In this document: positions 1 through 8,035 of the stretch, in pieces
How the letters are laid out: each line of letters opens with the position of its first letter
Position numbering within the stretch: position 1 is the stretch's first letter
From: Hyphomicrobiales bacterium
GTDB lineage: Bacteria > Pseudomonadota > Alphaproteobacteria > Rhizobiales > Rhizobiaceae
Direction: 5' to 3'
Assembly (NCBI GenBank): GCA_900469625.1
Contig: UBXV01000008.1
Location: forward strand, 62,001 to 126,000
Length of the DNA stretch: 64,000 bases
Notes under the pieces: generated by a model
What the model saw: the letters and a program-made list of their open reading frames with translations, nothing else
What the model was told of the DNA's origin: nothing
The model's database searches: none
Made by a program: the position numbers and the translations under genes

Positions 1-56
1 GGCTTGCCGCCCTTCTCCTGCTGATATCGGCAACCTGGTATCGCGAGGGTCGATGA
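1..56 (+). CDS. 3' end of a probable membrane protein (partial)
   Basis: The frame that ends at the TGA at 54-56 reads as a hydrophobic stretch rich in Leu and Ala, followed by a short charged tail ending in YREGR. This looks like the last transmembrane helix and cytoplasmic end of a membrane protein whose start lies outside the window. Its stop overlaps the start of the next gene in an ATGA arrangement, which suggests the two are translated together. With only 17 residues visible the family cannot be named. Confidence 0.55.
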   Translation, partial: LAALLLLISATWYREGR

Positions 57-526
57 CCGTTCCGGACGTCGCCATCAGCAACCTGCGCGACGTCCCCTAT
101 TTCGCCGATGATATCGCCGACCGTGTCTGGCGGGCCTGGTGGGAGCCGCGCGGCTTTCCCTTCGGCCATATCGCCGAACTGGTGGCGGGCAGCCTTGGCG
201 ACCATCACATCCCCTTAGCGCTCGTCGCTCATCGCGGCGCGACGTTCATCGGCACCGCATCGGTGATCGAATGCGATCTGGAGGAGCGACCGGCACTTCG
301 CCCCTGGGTGGCGGCGGTCTGGGTGGAGCCGACGTTTCGCGGCCTCGGCATCGGCGCCAGCATCGTGCGCCATGCTGCAGAAGCGGCCTTGTCCACGGGG
401 GTCGAGCGCGTGTTTCTCTGCGCCTTGCCGCAAAAGCGCGCCTTCTATGAGCGCGGTGGCTGGCACCTCGACGAAAAGGATGTGGGCGAAAGCCGCCTCG
501 ACGTCTTCAGTATGCGCCGTTCCTGA
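53..526 (+). CDS. GNAT family N-acetyltransferase
   Basis: This 157-residue protein has the layout of a GCN5-related N-acetyltransferase, which moves an acetyl group from acetyl-CoA to an amine. The acetyl-CoA pyrophosphate-binding loop is visible as RGLGIG at about residues 96-101, after a beta strand ending VWVEP. A C-terminal segment with FYERGGW (about 131-137) is the usual motif B region. The start codon overlaps the stop of the upstream partial gene (ATGA), which supports this start and implies translational coupling. The substrate cannot be read from the sequence. Confidence 0.85.
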   Translation: MTVPDVAISNLRDVPYFADDIADRVWRAWWEPRGFPFGHIAELVAGSLGDHHIPLALVAHRGATFIGTASVIECDLEERPALRPWVAAVWVEPTFRGLGIGASIVRHAAEAALSTGVERVFLCALPQKRAFYERGGWHLDEKDVGESRLDVFSMRRS

Positions 527-579
527 ATTAGGCCACAATGACCTTCGACATCGCAGAGGCATATTCTGGAGCTCTGTAG

Positions 580-1773
580 ATGCGTTTGTTTGCCTCCGCC
601 CTTCTCACTCTTGTTCTTTCCGGTACGGCTCTTTCCAGCCCGGTTAAGGCCGCCGACCTCATCGACTTCTGGGACAAGCCGCAACATGGCGGCAACAGCT
701 TCAACCGGCTGCCGCCGGACGAGGCCTATTTCAAGGCCCTGTCGGGCTACGGCGCCACCTGGGTTCGCCTGTCCTATGACAAGTGGAGGCCGGCCAAACG
801 CGACTACCTGATCGGCAATGCCGACAAATACGAGGGCATTCCGGCCGCCGACCTGAAGACGTTGAAGGAAACGCTGGATCGTGCCGAGAAGGCCGGACTG
901 AAGGTGGTCATCACCCCCCTGTCCCTGCCCGGCATGCGCTGGTCGCAGAACAACGGCAACAAGTTCGATGGCCGCATCTGGCAGGACAAGGCCTGGTGGG
1001 CCGAGGCCGCAAACTTCTGGCGCGATCTCGCCCGCGAACTCAAGGATCATCCGGCTGTCGCCGGCTACAACATCATCAACGAACCGGCGCCTGAAAAGCA
1101 GAACGGTCTTGCCGAACATGCCGACGGCAAGGCGATGCAGGACTGGTACGCAGCCAAGAAAGGCAGCGCCTCCGACCTCCTCGCCTTCTATGAAACTGTC
1201 ATCGCCGCCATCCGCGAGGTCGATCCGGCAACGCCGATCATGGCGGACGCCGGCTGGTATGCCGCAGCCGATGCCTTCAGCTATTGGCCGTCCGGTCTCA
1301 GCGACCAGAAGGTGCTCTACAGTTTCCACATGTACGAGCCCTATGCGGCCACCAGCGCCCCCAACATGAAGCGGGAGAAACCCTATCGTTATCCCGGCAA
1401 GGTGCCCTTCGGCGAAGGCGAGGAAAACTGGGACAAGGCGCGCGTCGCGGCCTATCTCGGCCAGCCGGTAGAATGGGCAAAAGACAAGGGCATTCCGCTC
1501 AATCGCGTCATTGCCGGCGAGTTCGGCTGCATGCGTCGCTGGACCGGCTGCAAGGCCTATCTCGAGGACGTGCTGACGACGCTCGACAAGGACGCCCTGC
1601 ACTGGGCGTTCTACAGCTTCCGCGAAGACAGCTGGGACGGCATGGACTACGAACTCGGATCGAAGAAGGTCCACTGGAAATACTGGGACGCGATCGACGC
1701 CGGCACGCCCGATCCGGTCAAGCGCACGGAGACACCGGAATTCGAACCGATCGCCCGGAGACTGGCAAAGTAG
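580..1773 (+). CDS. Secreted glycoside hydrolase family 5 (cellulase-type)
   Basis: The 397-residue product begins with a signal peptide of about 24 residues (MRLFASALLTLVLSG..., cleavage near VKA-A), so it should be exported. The rest matches a GH5 TIM barrel: the acid/base glutamate is in INEP (E168), the HMY motif is at 250-252 and the nucleophile glutamate is in AGEFG (E314). GH5 enzymes cut beta-1,4-linked glycans such as cellulose or mannans; the exact substrate is not evident. A GGAG ribosome site lies 8 nt before the ATG. The GNAT gene that follows has its ribosome site on this stop codon, so the two form a short transcription unit. Confidence 0.88.
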   Translation: MRLFASALLTLVLSGTALSSPVKAADLIDFWDKPQHGGNSFNRLPPDEAYFKALSGYGATWVRLSYDKWRPAKRDYLIGNADKYEGIPAADLKTLKETLDRAEKAGLKVVITPLSLPGMRWSQNNGNKFDGRIWQDKAWWAEAANFWRDLARELKDHPAVAGYNIINEPAPEKQNGLAEHADGKAMQDWYAAKKGSASDLLAFYETVIAAIREVDPATPIMADAGWYAAADAFSYWPSGLSDQKVLYSFHMYEPYAATSAPNMKREKPYRYPGKVPFGEGEENWDKARVAAYLGQPVEWAKDKGIPLNRVIAGEFGCMRRWTGCKAYLEDVLTTLDKDALHWAFYSFREDSWDGMDYELGSKKVHWKYWDAIDAGTPDPVKRTETPEFEPIARRLAK

Positions 1774-1781
1774 GAGCACCC

Positions 1782-2198
1782 ATGTTCGAGGTCACCGACG
1801 CACCGCCGGCCGAAGCGCTGGAAGCCATCGGCCAAGGCTTGACGGCCTTCAACGCCGCCGATGTCGGTCCATCCGAACGACGGCCGCTGGCGGTGCTGGT
1901 CGGCGGTCCGGATGCGGCAGGAAAACGCGGCGGCCTCAGCGGCTATACCGCGTGGGGCTGGCTGTTCGTGCAATGGCTGTGGCTGCCGGACGACCTGCGC
2001 GGCCGGGGCCTTGCTGGCCAGCTGCTGGCGGCAGCCGAAGAAGAGGCACGTCTCCGCGGCTGCCACGGCGCCTGGATCGACACGTTCAACCCGCAAGCCC
2101 GGCGCGCCTATGAGCGTCAGGGCTATGAGGTCTTTGGAGAGCTGCCCGACTTCCCGCCGGGCCGCAGCCGCGTATTTCTAAAGAAACAGCTCAGTTAG
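1782..2198 (+). CDS. GNAT family N-acetyltransferase
   Basis: A 138-residue acetyltransferase with the acetyl-CoA loop RGRGLA at about residues 73-78 and a following helix, then RRAYERQGY (107-115), the motif B region typical of the family. The ATG at 1782 is chosen because AGGAG overlaps the stop codon of the GH5 gene at 1771-1775, giving 6-7 nt spacing. A longer reading frame exists upstream but runs inside the GH5 gene and is a shadow. It is probably cotranscribed with the GH5 gene, though no functional link is obvious. Substrate unknown. Confidence 0.85.
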   Translation: MFEVTDAPPAEALEAIGQGLTAFNAADVGPSERRPLAVLVGGPDAAGKRGGLSGYTAWGWLFVQWLWLPDDLRGRGLAGQLLAAAEEEARLRGCHGAWIDTFNPQARRAYERQGYEVFGELPDFPPGRSRVFLKKQLS

Positions 2199-2221
2199 CA
2201 GTCGCCGACAGGCGGCAAGTG

Positions 2222-2767
2222 TCAGACGGCGAGCGCCAGTTCGATATCGTCGACCTCGGCCGCCGTGTCGTCCCGCCAGCCGATGACACCGGAAAGGCCG
2301 GCGTGCACGCCGTCTGCCATCGGCACCACCAGCACCCGCGCCGGATCGACCGGGCCCGGGAATTCGAGTGCTGCGTAACGAACCTTCTCGAAACCGAGCG
2401 GCTGGTAATAGGGCGGATCGCCGACGAGGATGACGGCGTGTGAACCCTTCCGCCGCGCCGCCTCGACGGCGATGCGCACCAGTTCCCGGCCGATGCCCAT
2501 GTTCTTGTGCGACGGCCGCACAGCGAGCGGCCCGAGCAGGTGCCCCTTGATCGAACCGGCCATGACAGGCGTCATCCGCACCGAGGCGATGGTTTCGCCA
2601 TTGTCGGCACAGACGAAGGACAGCGACCGGTCATGAGCGCCCTGCTCGCGGATGCGCGCAGCCGCCCGGGCAAACCGGCCGGGGCCAAAAGCTTCTTCGT
2701 TGATGATTTCGATGGCTGCGTCATGGGACGCGTCTTCGGTCAGGTAGACGAGGTCGTGCTTTTTCAT
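2222..2767 (-). CDS. YhbS-like GNAT N-acetyltransferase
   Basis: This 181-residue protein resembles the predicted acetyltransferases of the YhbS group. Motif A is clear at about 81-100: LAVRPSHKNMGIGRELV, with the GIG acetyl-CoA loop, followed by GDPPYYQPLGF (about 116-126), the usual signature of this subfamily. The C-terminal third (VLVVPMADGV) fits the YhbS extension. It is transcribed away from the GST gene at 3025, sharing a 257-bp intergenic region that holds a 9-bp inverted repeat. The substrate is unknown. Confidence 0.85.
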   Translation of the reverse strand: MKKHDLVYLTEDASHDAAIEIINEEAFGPGRFARAAARIREQGAHDRSLSFVCADNGETIASVRMTPVMAGSIKGHLLGPLAVRPSHKNMGIGRELVRIAVEAARRKGSHAVILVGDPPYYQPLGFEKVRYAALEFPGPVDPARVLVVPMADGVHAGLSGVIGWRDDTAAEVDDIELALAV

Positions 2768-2891
2768 GGGATCAGGAACCGGGTGCAGACAGACATGGGG
2801 ATGGCTTCGCCCGAAGTGGGCGCTGGCAGCATCAGCGTCGTCGCAGGTTTCCCGAGAAGGTCATGAGTACGGTTCGTTCCGGACACAGAGA

Positions 2892-2922
2892 AATTTTCTG
2901 AAATCGCCGATACCAGAAAATT
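2892..2922. promoter_or_regulatory. 9-bp inverted repeat in divergent promoter region
   Basis: AATTTTCTG at 2892-2900 and CAGAAAATT at 2914-2922 are perfect inverted copies separated by 13 nt. They lie in the region between the divergent YhbS-like gene and the GST gene, about 100 bp before the GST start. Its position and symmetry suggest a regulator binding site, but no regulator can be named. There is no T-run after it, so it is not a terminator. Confidence 0.4.
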
Positions 2923-3024
2923 GCCTGATGTCAAAGCCCAAAACGCACTGTTCAGAAATCGATACCTTCCGCAGGTCGCTAAAGCCGCTATCTATGAACG
3001 ACGAAACCATAAAGGAGATTGCCC

Positions 3025-4002
3025 ATGGGCAGGCTTGTAGACGGCATCTGGCAGGACGTCTGGTATGATACGGCGGCGACGAAGGGCCACTTCAAGCGCA
3101 GCGAATCGCAGTTCCGCAACTGGGTCACGTCGGACGGATCGGCCGGACCATCCGGGCAAGGCGGCTTCAAGGCCGAGGCCGGGCGCTACCATCTCTACGT
3201 CTCGCTCGCCTGCCCCTGGGCTCACCGCACGCTGATCTTCCGCAAGCTGAAGAAGCTCGAAGACCTGATCTCCGTTTCGATCGTCGATCCGCTGATGCTG
3301 TCGAAGGGCTGGGAATTCAAGGGCAAGGACGGCGGCACCGTCGACCACCTCTTCGGCTTCGACGCGCTCTGGCAGGTCTACACCCGCGCCGACCCGACCT
3401 ATTCCGGCCGCGTGACGGTGCCGGTTCTGTGGGACAAGCAGAAGAACACGATCGTCTCGAACGAATCCGCCGAGATCATCCGCATGTTCAATTCCGCCTT
3501 CAACGCGCTGACGGGCTCGACCGAGGATTTTTATCCGCAGGAACTGCGCAGCGAAATCGACGAACTGAACGGCCGCATCTACAACACCGTCAACAATGGC
3601 GTCTACAAGGCCGGCTTCGCCACCAGTCAGGAAGCCTATGAGGACGGCGTCACGCCGCTATTCGACATGCTCGATGAGCTCGAAAAACGGCTGGCGACCC
3701 GGCGCTACCTGACCGGCAGCACCATCACGGAAGCAGACTGGCGGCTGTTCACGACGCTGGTGCGCTTCGACCCGGTCTATGTCGGCCACTTCAAGTGCAA
3801 CATCCGCCGGATTGCCGACTACAGGAACCTGCAAAACTATCTGCGCGACCTTTACCAGGTGGCAGGTGTGGCCGAGACGGTCAACATGCGCCACATCAAG
3901 GAGCACTACTACCGCAGCCACACGACGATCAATCCGACCGGGGTCGTGCCCGTTGGCCCGATCCTCGATCTGGACGCCCCGCACGGGCGCGAGATTCTTT
4001 AA
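3025..4002 (+). CDS. Glutathione S-transferase, glutathionyl-hydroquinone reductase type
   Basis: The 325-residue protein has the features of the Omega-like/Xi GST family (YqjG, ECM4), which reduce glutathionyl-hydroquinones with glutathione. The catalytic CPWAH motif is at 63-67 with C63 as the reactive cysteine, after a long N-terminal extension (DGIWQDVWYDT) typical of the family. The C-terminal helical domain includes TGSTITEADWRLF and FKCNIRRI, both diagnostic for this group. The ATG at 3025 is preferred because AAAGGAG at 3011-3017 sits 7 nt upstream; an in-frame TTG at 3019 is too close to it. Cytoplasmic, single gene. Confidence 0.92.
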   Translation: MGRLVDGIWQDVWYDTAATKGHFKRSESQFRNWVTSDGSAGPSGQGGFKAEAGRYHLYVSLACPWAHRTLIFRKLKKLEDLISVSIVDPLMLSKGWEFKGKDGGTVDHLFGFDALWQVYTRADPTYSGRVTVPVLWDKQKNTIVSNESAEIIRMFNSAFNALTGSTEDFYPQELRSEIDELNGRIYNTVNNGVYKAGFATSQEAYEDGVTPLFDMLDELEKRLATRRYLTGSTITEADWRLFTTLVRFDPVYVGHFKCNIRRIADYRNLQNYLRDLYQVAGVAETVNMRHIKEHYYRSHTTINPTGVVPVGPILDLDAPHGREIL

Positions 4003-4019
4003 GCGCGGGCCTGTTCAAG

Positions 4020-4037
4020 CCTCGCCTCTCGGCGAGG
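4020..4037. terminator. Hairpin between convergent GST and Nudix genes
   Basis: CCTCGCC and GGCGAGG form a 7-bp stem with a TCTC loop, 18 nt after the GST stop and just before the end of the Nudix gene. A short TTCCCC follows, so it is at best a weak intrinsic terminator serving the convergent pair. Confidence 0.4.
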
Positions 4038-4042
4038 TTCCC

Positions 4043-4510
4043 CTACCAATGGCTATCGACAGCGGTGACGCCGGCCAGCTCGGCAAGCCGCCGGCGCGTT
4101 GCCGGCGTCGTATCGTCCGGCAGCGCATCGAGCGCGAAGAAACCGCTTGCCGCTATCTCCAGATCCGGCGTCTTCGGCACGGTCTGTCGCACACGATCGC
4201 AGCGGTAGAAGACCACGTGGTCGCGGCGGCTGGTACGCCTGTTGTAATAGACCTGGACCAGCGTCGGCGGGACCGTCGCCTCCAGATTGCCCTCCTCGCG
4301 CAACTCGCGCAGCAGGCCATCGAGCGCGGCCTCGTCGCGGTCGAGCCCGCCGCCCGGCAGGTGCCAGCCGGGCAGATAGGAATGCCGCACCAGAAAGACC
4401 CGGCCCTCGTCGTCGAAACAGGCGGCGCGCACGCCCATCGTCATGCCGCGCGACAAGGCGTAATAGCCGTGAGCCAGACGCATCAGCATGCGGTGATACC
4501 AGCGCCGCAT
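4043..4510 (-). CDS. Nudix hydrolase
   Basis: This 155-residue protein is a Nudix enzyme, which hydrolyses nucleoside diphosphates linked to another group. The Nudix box runs from about residue 54: GGLDRDE (E60), then RELREEGN (68-75). The metal-binding glutamates E69, E72 and E73 are present. The glycine usually found near the end of the box is replaced by Asn75, an uncommon change. A short amphipathic N-terminal helix precedes the fold. The gene is convergent with the GST gene. The substrate is not predictable. Confidence 0.85.
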   Translation of the reverse strand: MRRWYHRMLMRLAHGYYALSRGMTMGVRAACFDDEGRVFLVRHSYLPGWHLPGGGLDRDEAALDGLLRELREEGNLEATVPPTLVQVYYNRRTSRRDHVVFYRCDRVRQTVPKTPDLEIAASGFFALDALPDDTTPATRRRLAELAGVTAVDSHW

Positions 4511-4620
4511 CTCCGGTGGCTCATGCTTTTCCAGATGCCTGTCCTTCCGAATGGGCCGCCGGACCGGATTAATCCGGCGATATGATTCCCCTCAACCGGA
4601 ATATGCGCTAGACGGGGACG

Positions 4621-5523
4621 ATGTTCAAACTTGCCCATATCTCCGATGTCCATCTCGGCCCCCTGCCCGACCTATCGCTTCGAGAACTTGCCTCCAAGCG
4701 CATCACCGGCTTCGTCAACTGGCACCGCAACCGCAGCCGGCACCTGTTCACGGGTACGCTCGACTGCCTGATGGCCGACATCGAGAAGCGCGACCCGGAC
4801 CATATGGCGATCACTGGGGATCTGGTGAACCTCGCATCCTCGCGGGAGATCACGGCGGTGACCGATTGGCTCGAGGACGCCGGCGACCCGGCCAATATCT
4901 CGATCGTGCCCGGCAATCACGATGCCTATGTGCCCGGCGCCTACGAGAAGACGACGCGCGCCTGGTATCCCTACATGCGCGCCGATGGCGCGCCGGCCGA
5001 CTGGAACGAGGACCACCGTTGCTTCCCCTATATGCGGGTGCGCGGTCCGGTGGCCCTGATCGGCTGCTCGACGGCCGTCGCCACGCCCCCCTTTGCCGCC
5101 AGCGGCTATTTCGGCCAGCGTCAGGCGCGCGCCACCGTCAACCTGTTGCGCCAGGCGGGCGAGGCCGGTCTTTTTCGCGTGGTGATGATCCACCATCCGC
5201 CGATCAGCGGTGCGACCTCTCTGCACAAACGCATGCTTGGCATCCGCCGGTTCGCCGCCACCATCTCGTCCGGCGGCGCAGAACTGGTCATCCACGGTCA
5301 CACGCACCTGAACACGGTCTATTCGCTGAAAGGCCCGAACAAGCCTGTGCCCGTGGTCGGCATAGCCTCGGCCTCGCAAGGCCCGGGCGGTCACAAGCCG
5401 CCGGCCGCCTATAACCTCTTCACCATCGCCGGAGAGCCGGGCAACTGGCACCTCGCCCGCGAACGCTACGCCCTCAACGCAGACGCCACAGGCGCGACGC
5501 TGGTTGAAACCACCCGCTTCTGA
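4621..5523 (+). CDS. Calcineurin-like metallophosphoesterase
   Basis: A 300-residue protein with all five blocks of the calcineurin-like phosphoesterase fold: D9 and H11 in SDVHLG, GDLVN at 66-70, GNHD at 98-101, IHHPPI at 190-195 and GHTHLN at 226-231. These residues hold a two-metal centre that hydrolyses phosphoester bonds. There is no signal peptide, so it acts in the cytoplasm. The family includes cyclic-nucleotide and nucleotide phosphodiesterases; which substrate applies is not clear. It is divergent from the Nudix gene, and no operon partner is evident. Confidence 0.88.
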   Translation: MFKLAHISDVHLGPLPDLSLRELASKRITGFVNWHRNRSRHLFTGTLDCLMADIEKRDPDHMAITGDLVNLASSREITAVTDWLEDAGDPANISIVPGNHDAYVPGAYEKTTRAWYPYMRADGAPADWNEDHRCFPYMRVRGPVALIGCSTAVATPPFAASGYFGQRQARATVNLLRQAGEAGLFRVVMIHHPPISGATSLHKRMLGIRRFAATISSGGAELVIHGHTHLNTVYSLKGPNKPVPVVGIASASQGPGGHKPPAAYNLFTIAGEPGNWHLARERYALNADATGATLVETTRF

Positions 5524-5709
5524 CATCCGCGGCAGGCGGATACCAGACACGAGTGACTGGCTCATCCCTCATCCGGATATTTGCCGGGCGAATAATTCCG
5601 CCCTTTCGTGCGTCCCACCTTCGTTCGGGTTTCCAGAACCCGCGGAGCGATCTATCCTCCGCGCAGCAACGGGTGCACCCGGCGCCAGAGCAGATGATGG
5701 GAGATGGGC

Positions 5710-6261
5710 ATGACGTACCGCAAGACCATTCTATGCGCCCTGTTTGCGGCCAGCGCGGCTGTCTTTGCAGGGCAGACGGCGATCGCCGCCGGCGAGGATA
5801 CAAGCGCGCCGCCGAAGAAAACCAAGACCACCAGCGAATGCACCTCCGGAAAAGTCTGGGATGCCAGGAAGAACGCCTGCGTCAACGCCAAGAAGAGCGA
5901 TCTCAGCGACGACGTCCTGTTTCAGGCTGCGCGCGAGCTCGCCTATGCTGGCCAGTACGAGAACTCCATCAAGGTCCTCGGCGCCGTCAGGGACCAGAAA
6001 AGCGCCCGCGTGCTGAACTACCTTGGCTACGCCAACCGCAAGGCCGGGCGCATGGAGCTCGGCATGCAATACTACAAACGTGCGCTGCAGGCCGACGAGA
6101 ACTACATCCTTGCCCGCTCCTACATGGGCCAGGCGCTGATCGAGCAGGGTAAGGTCGAGGACGCCCGCGTGCAGCTGGTCGAGATCCGCGATCGCGGTGG
6201 TGAAGACACCTGGGCCTATCGCTCCCTGCTGCAGTCGCTCGGCGGCGTCAGGCAGTACTGA
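5710..6261 (+). CDS. Exported TPR-repeat protein
   Basis: The product, about 183 residues, starts with a signal peptide (MTYRKTILCALFAASAAVFAG...AIA) and continues with a Lys- and Thr-rich linker carrying two cysteines (SECTSGKVWDARKNAC), then two or three tetratricopeptide repeats (for example YENSIKVLGAV and GMQYYKRALQADENY). TPRs are protein-interaction modules, so a periplasmic scaffold role is likely; the partner is unknown. The ATG at 5710 is preferred over one at 5704 because GGAG at 5699-5703 then has proper spacing. The gene is convergent with the lipoprotein gene. Confidence 0.8.
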   Translation: MTYRKTILCALFAASAAVFAGQTAIAAGEDTSAPPKKTKTTSECTSGKVWDARKNACVNAKKSDLSDDVLFQAARELAYAGQYENSIKVLGAVRDQKSARVLNYLGYANRKAGRMELGMQYYKRALQADENYILARSYMGQALIEQGKVEDARVQLVEIRDRGGEDTWAYRSLLQSLGGVRQY

Positions 6262-6271
6262 GCCATGTGCA

Positions 6272-6297
6272 CTGCCTTCCCGACCCCGGGAAGGCAG
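6272..6297. terminator. Hairpin between convergent genes
   Basis: CTGCCTTCCCG and CGGGAAGGCAG form a perfect 11-bp stem with a 4-nt loop in the 63-bp gap between the TPR gene and the convergent lipoprotein gene. No clear T-run follows on either strand, so it may stabilise 3' ends as much as terminate transcription. Confidence 0.5.
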
Positions 6298-6324
6298 CCG
6301 TTCGCGAGGGCTCGAAGCGCCGGC

Positions 6325-7224
6325 TTAACTCCGCTTCTTCTCCGTCCATTCCGGCGGCAGGCCAAGCCCGCCGCCGACGATGCCCGTGACCCCCGAGCCC
6401 CGGCCGAAGACCGCGCAATCGGGGTCGGTCGGCTTGCCGGTGACCGCATAGGACAGGCTGTTTGAAACCTCCTTCATCGACGGCAGTTCGAAGTCGGATT
6501 CCATCGGATCGCTCGATTTCGCCAGGAGCGCACTGAAATCCTCCGAGAAGTCGCCGGCCAGCTCAAAGGCGTCGGCGGCTGTCGAGGCGCGTGAGCCGTT
6601 GGTGATGATATTGGCGCCGCGCGCCCATGTCAGCCCGGCGATCTGCTTGCCATTGGCGTCGAAAGCCTCGGCCTCGACGGCGAGGCTGCCAAGGCCGATC
6701 GGAATTCGGGGAACGGGGACGGGAGAAACGGCTGTGGTGACGGTGGACACACCGGCAACGACCGCATTCGTTTCCTTGATATTGCTGACCACCGAGCGCA
6801 CCGCCATATCCGCCGGCTTCGAGATCGGCACCACGTCGAAGCGCGCGCTCAGCGCCTCGCACAGCGAGCGGTCGATGCCCGATGCCACCAGCTTCTTCTG
6901 GGGATCGCCGAGCTTGCCGACCTGGGCATTGGACGCAAAGGTCGTCGGGATGAGGTGCACCGTCTTGACCGCCTTGGTGGCGTTGGAATCCACCCGATAC
7001 TTGGTCTTGGTCACCATCCCGTCGCTGGCGACGAAATCCTTGTAGGACGACAGCGCACCGGTCTCGCTGAGAGACGCCGACTGGCAGGCGGTGAGTGCGG
7101 CGAGCGAAACGCCGAGCCCGGCGATCCTCATGACCGCCAGCGTCGGGCGCAACCGACCAGGACGCACCCGCCCCTTCGATGGCCGACCGGCTAGGCATAT
7201 GCGATCGTATTCCTGTTTGTTCAT
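6325..7224 (-). CDS. Putative lipoprotein, DUF3313-like
   Basis: The reading frame encodes up to 299 residues. A lipobox (LTAC, cysteine 47 if translation starts at 7224) follows a hydrophobic stretch, so the mature protein should be lipid-anchored and periplasmic or outer-membrane. The order SSYKDFVASDGM..., VHLIPTTF, and an alternating 'VEAEAFDANGKQIAG' strand resembles the DUF3313 family; this is a judgement from memory. The N-terminal 31 residues before a second Met (MRIAGLG) are unusually basic, and that internal Met would give a standard-length lipoprotein signal. The start at 7224 has a GGGGAAG upstream. Function unknown. Confidence 0.75.
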   Translation of the reverse strand: MNKQEYDRICLAGRPSKGRVRPGRLRPTLAVMRIAGLGVSLAALTACQSASLSETGALSSYKDFVASDGMVTKTKYRVDSNATKAVKTVHLIPTTFASNAQVGKLGDPQKKLVASGIDRSLCEALSARFDVVPISKPADMAVRSVVSNIKETNAVVAGVSTVTTAVSPVPVPRIPIGLGSLAVEAEAFDANGKQIAGLTWARGANIITNGSRASTAADAFELAGDFSEDFSALLAKSSDPMESDFELPSMKEVSNSLSYAVTGKPTDPDCAVFGRGSGVTGIVGGGLGLPPEWTEKKRS

Positions 7225-7513
7225 TGGCACTTCCCCCGACAACGACCTGAAGTTGTGCCGTTGAGTGCCGATCAGATTCGGGCCGAACTTTGACGCATTG
7301 CCCGCCACACCTTGCAGTTTACGGTAAGGACAGCCTGCAAAAACACGACGCGAAGGCAAGAATGTTCTTGGGAAAACAAGGCGAGAAGGAGCAGAATTCG
7401 CTTTCCGATCCGTGACTTCCCTTGCAGACTAACGTTCAAATGTTTCATATCATTCGCCGTGGATCCCTCCGCCGAATAAAGACACGATCCCGTGCGTTTC
7501 ATTTGGAAGAACA

Positions 7514-8032
7514 ATGCGCCCAGCGGCAGAAACGAAGGACTTCAGACGCGACTTGGTCAGCCTGCTGCCCAAATTGCGCCGTTTCGCAATGACATTGACG
7601 CGCAATGCCAATGATGCCGATGACCTTGTCCAGGAAGCGTGCGAACGAGCCATTACGCGCAGTCACCTCTGGAACGGCGAAGGCCGCCTCGAAAGCTGGA
7701 TTTACGCCATGACGCGCAACCTCTGGGTCGACGAGATCCGCAAACGCAAGGTCCGCACCGGCAGCGGCACGGTCGACGTGTCCGACCAGGACGAACTGAG
7801 CGTCGAGGCCTCCGCTGAAAAGGCCGTTTACGCCAATCAGTTGCAGAAGATGATCCTGTCAATGCCGGAAGGTCTGGCGAGCACGTTCCTGCTGGTCAAC
7901 GTCGAAGGCCACAGCTACCGCGAGACGGCCGACATTCTCGGCATCCCGATCGGAACGGTGATGAGCAGGCTGTCGACCGCGCGCCTCAGGCTCGCCGCGA
8001 TGATTTCCGAAAACACCGAAAGGAGGGCATGA
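7514..8032 (+). CDS. ECF-family RNA polymerase sigma factor
   Basis: This 172-residue protein has only regions 2 and 4 of sigma70, the mark of an extracytoplasmic-function sigma factor. Region 2 includes NDADDLVQEACERA and WIYAMTRNLWVDEIRKRK; region 4 includes YRETADILGIPIGTVMSRLSTARLRL, a helix-turn-helix that reads the -35 element. The stop at 8030-8032 lies 3 nt before the GTG start of the next gene, a membrane protein that looks like its anti-sigma factor, so the pair is an operon. Such pairs are usually self-activating. The inducing signal is unknown. Confidence 0.9.
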   Translation: MRPAAETKDFRRDLVSLLPKLRRFAMTLTRNANDADDLVQEACERAITRSHLWNGEGRLESWIYAMTRNLWVDEIRKRKVRTGSGTVDVSDQDELSVEASAEKAVYANQLQKMILSMPEGLASTFLLVNVEGHSYRETADILGIPIGTVMSRLSTARLRLAAMISENTERRA

Positions 8033-8035
8033 CCG

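Noticed and set aside
445-1779. A 444-codon minus-strand open frame opposite the GH5 gene
   Set aside because: The GH5 frame on the plus strand has signal peptide, ribosome site and catalytic residues. The minus frame has no conserved features.
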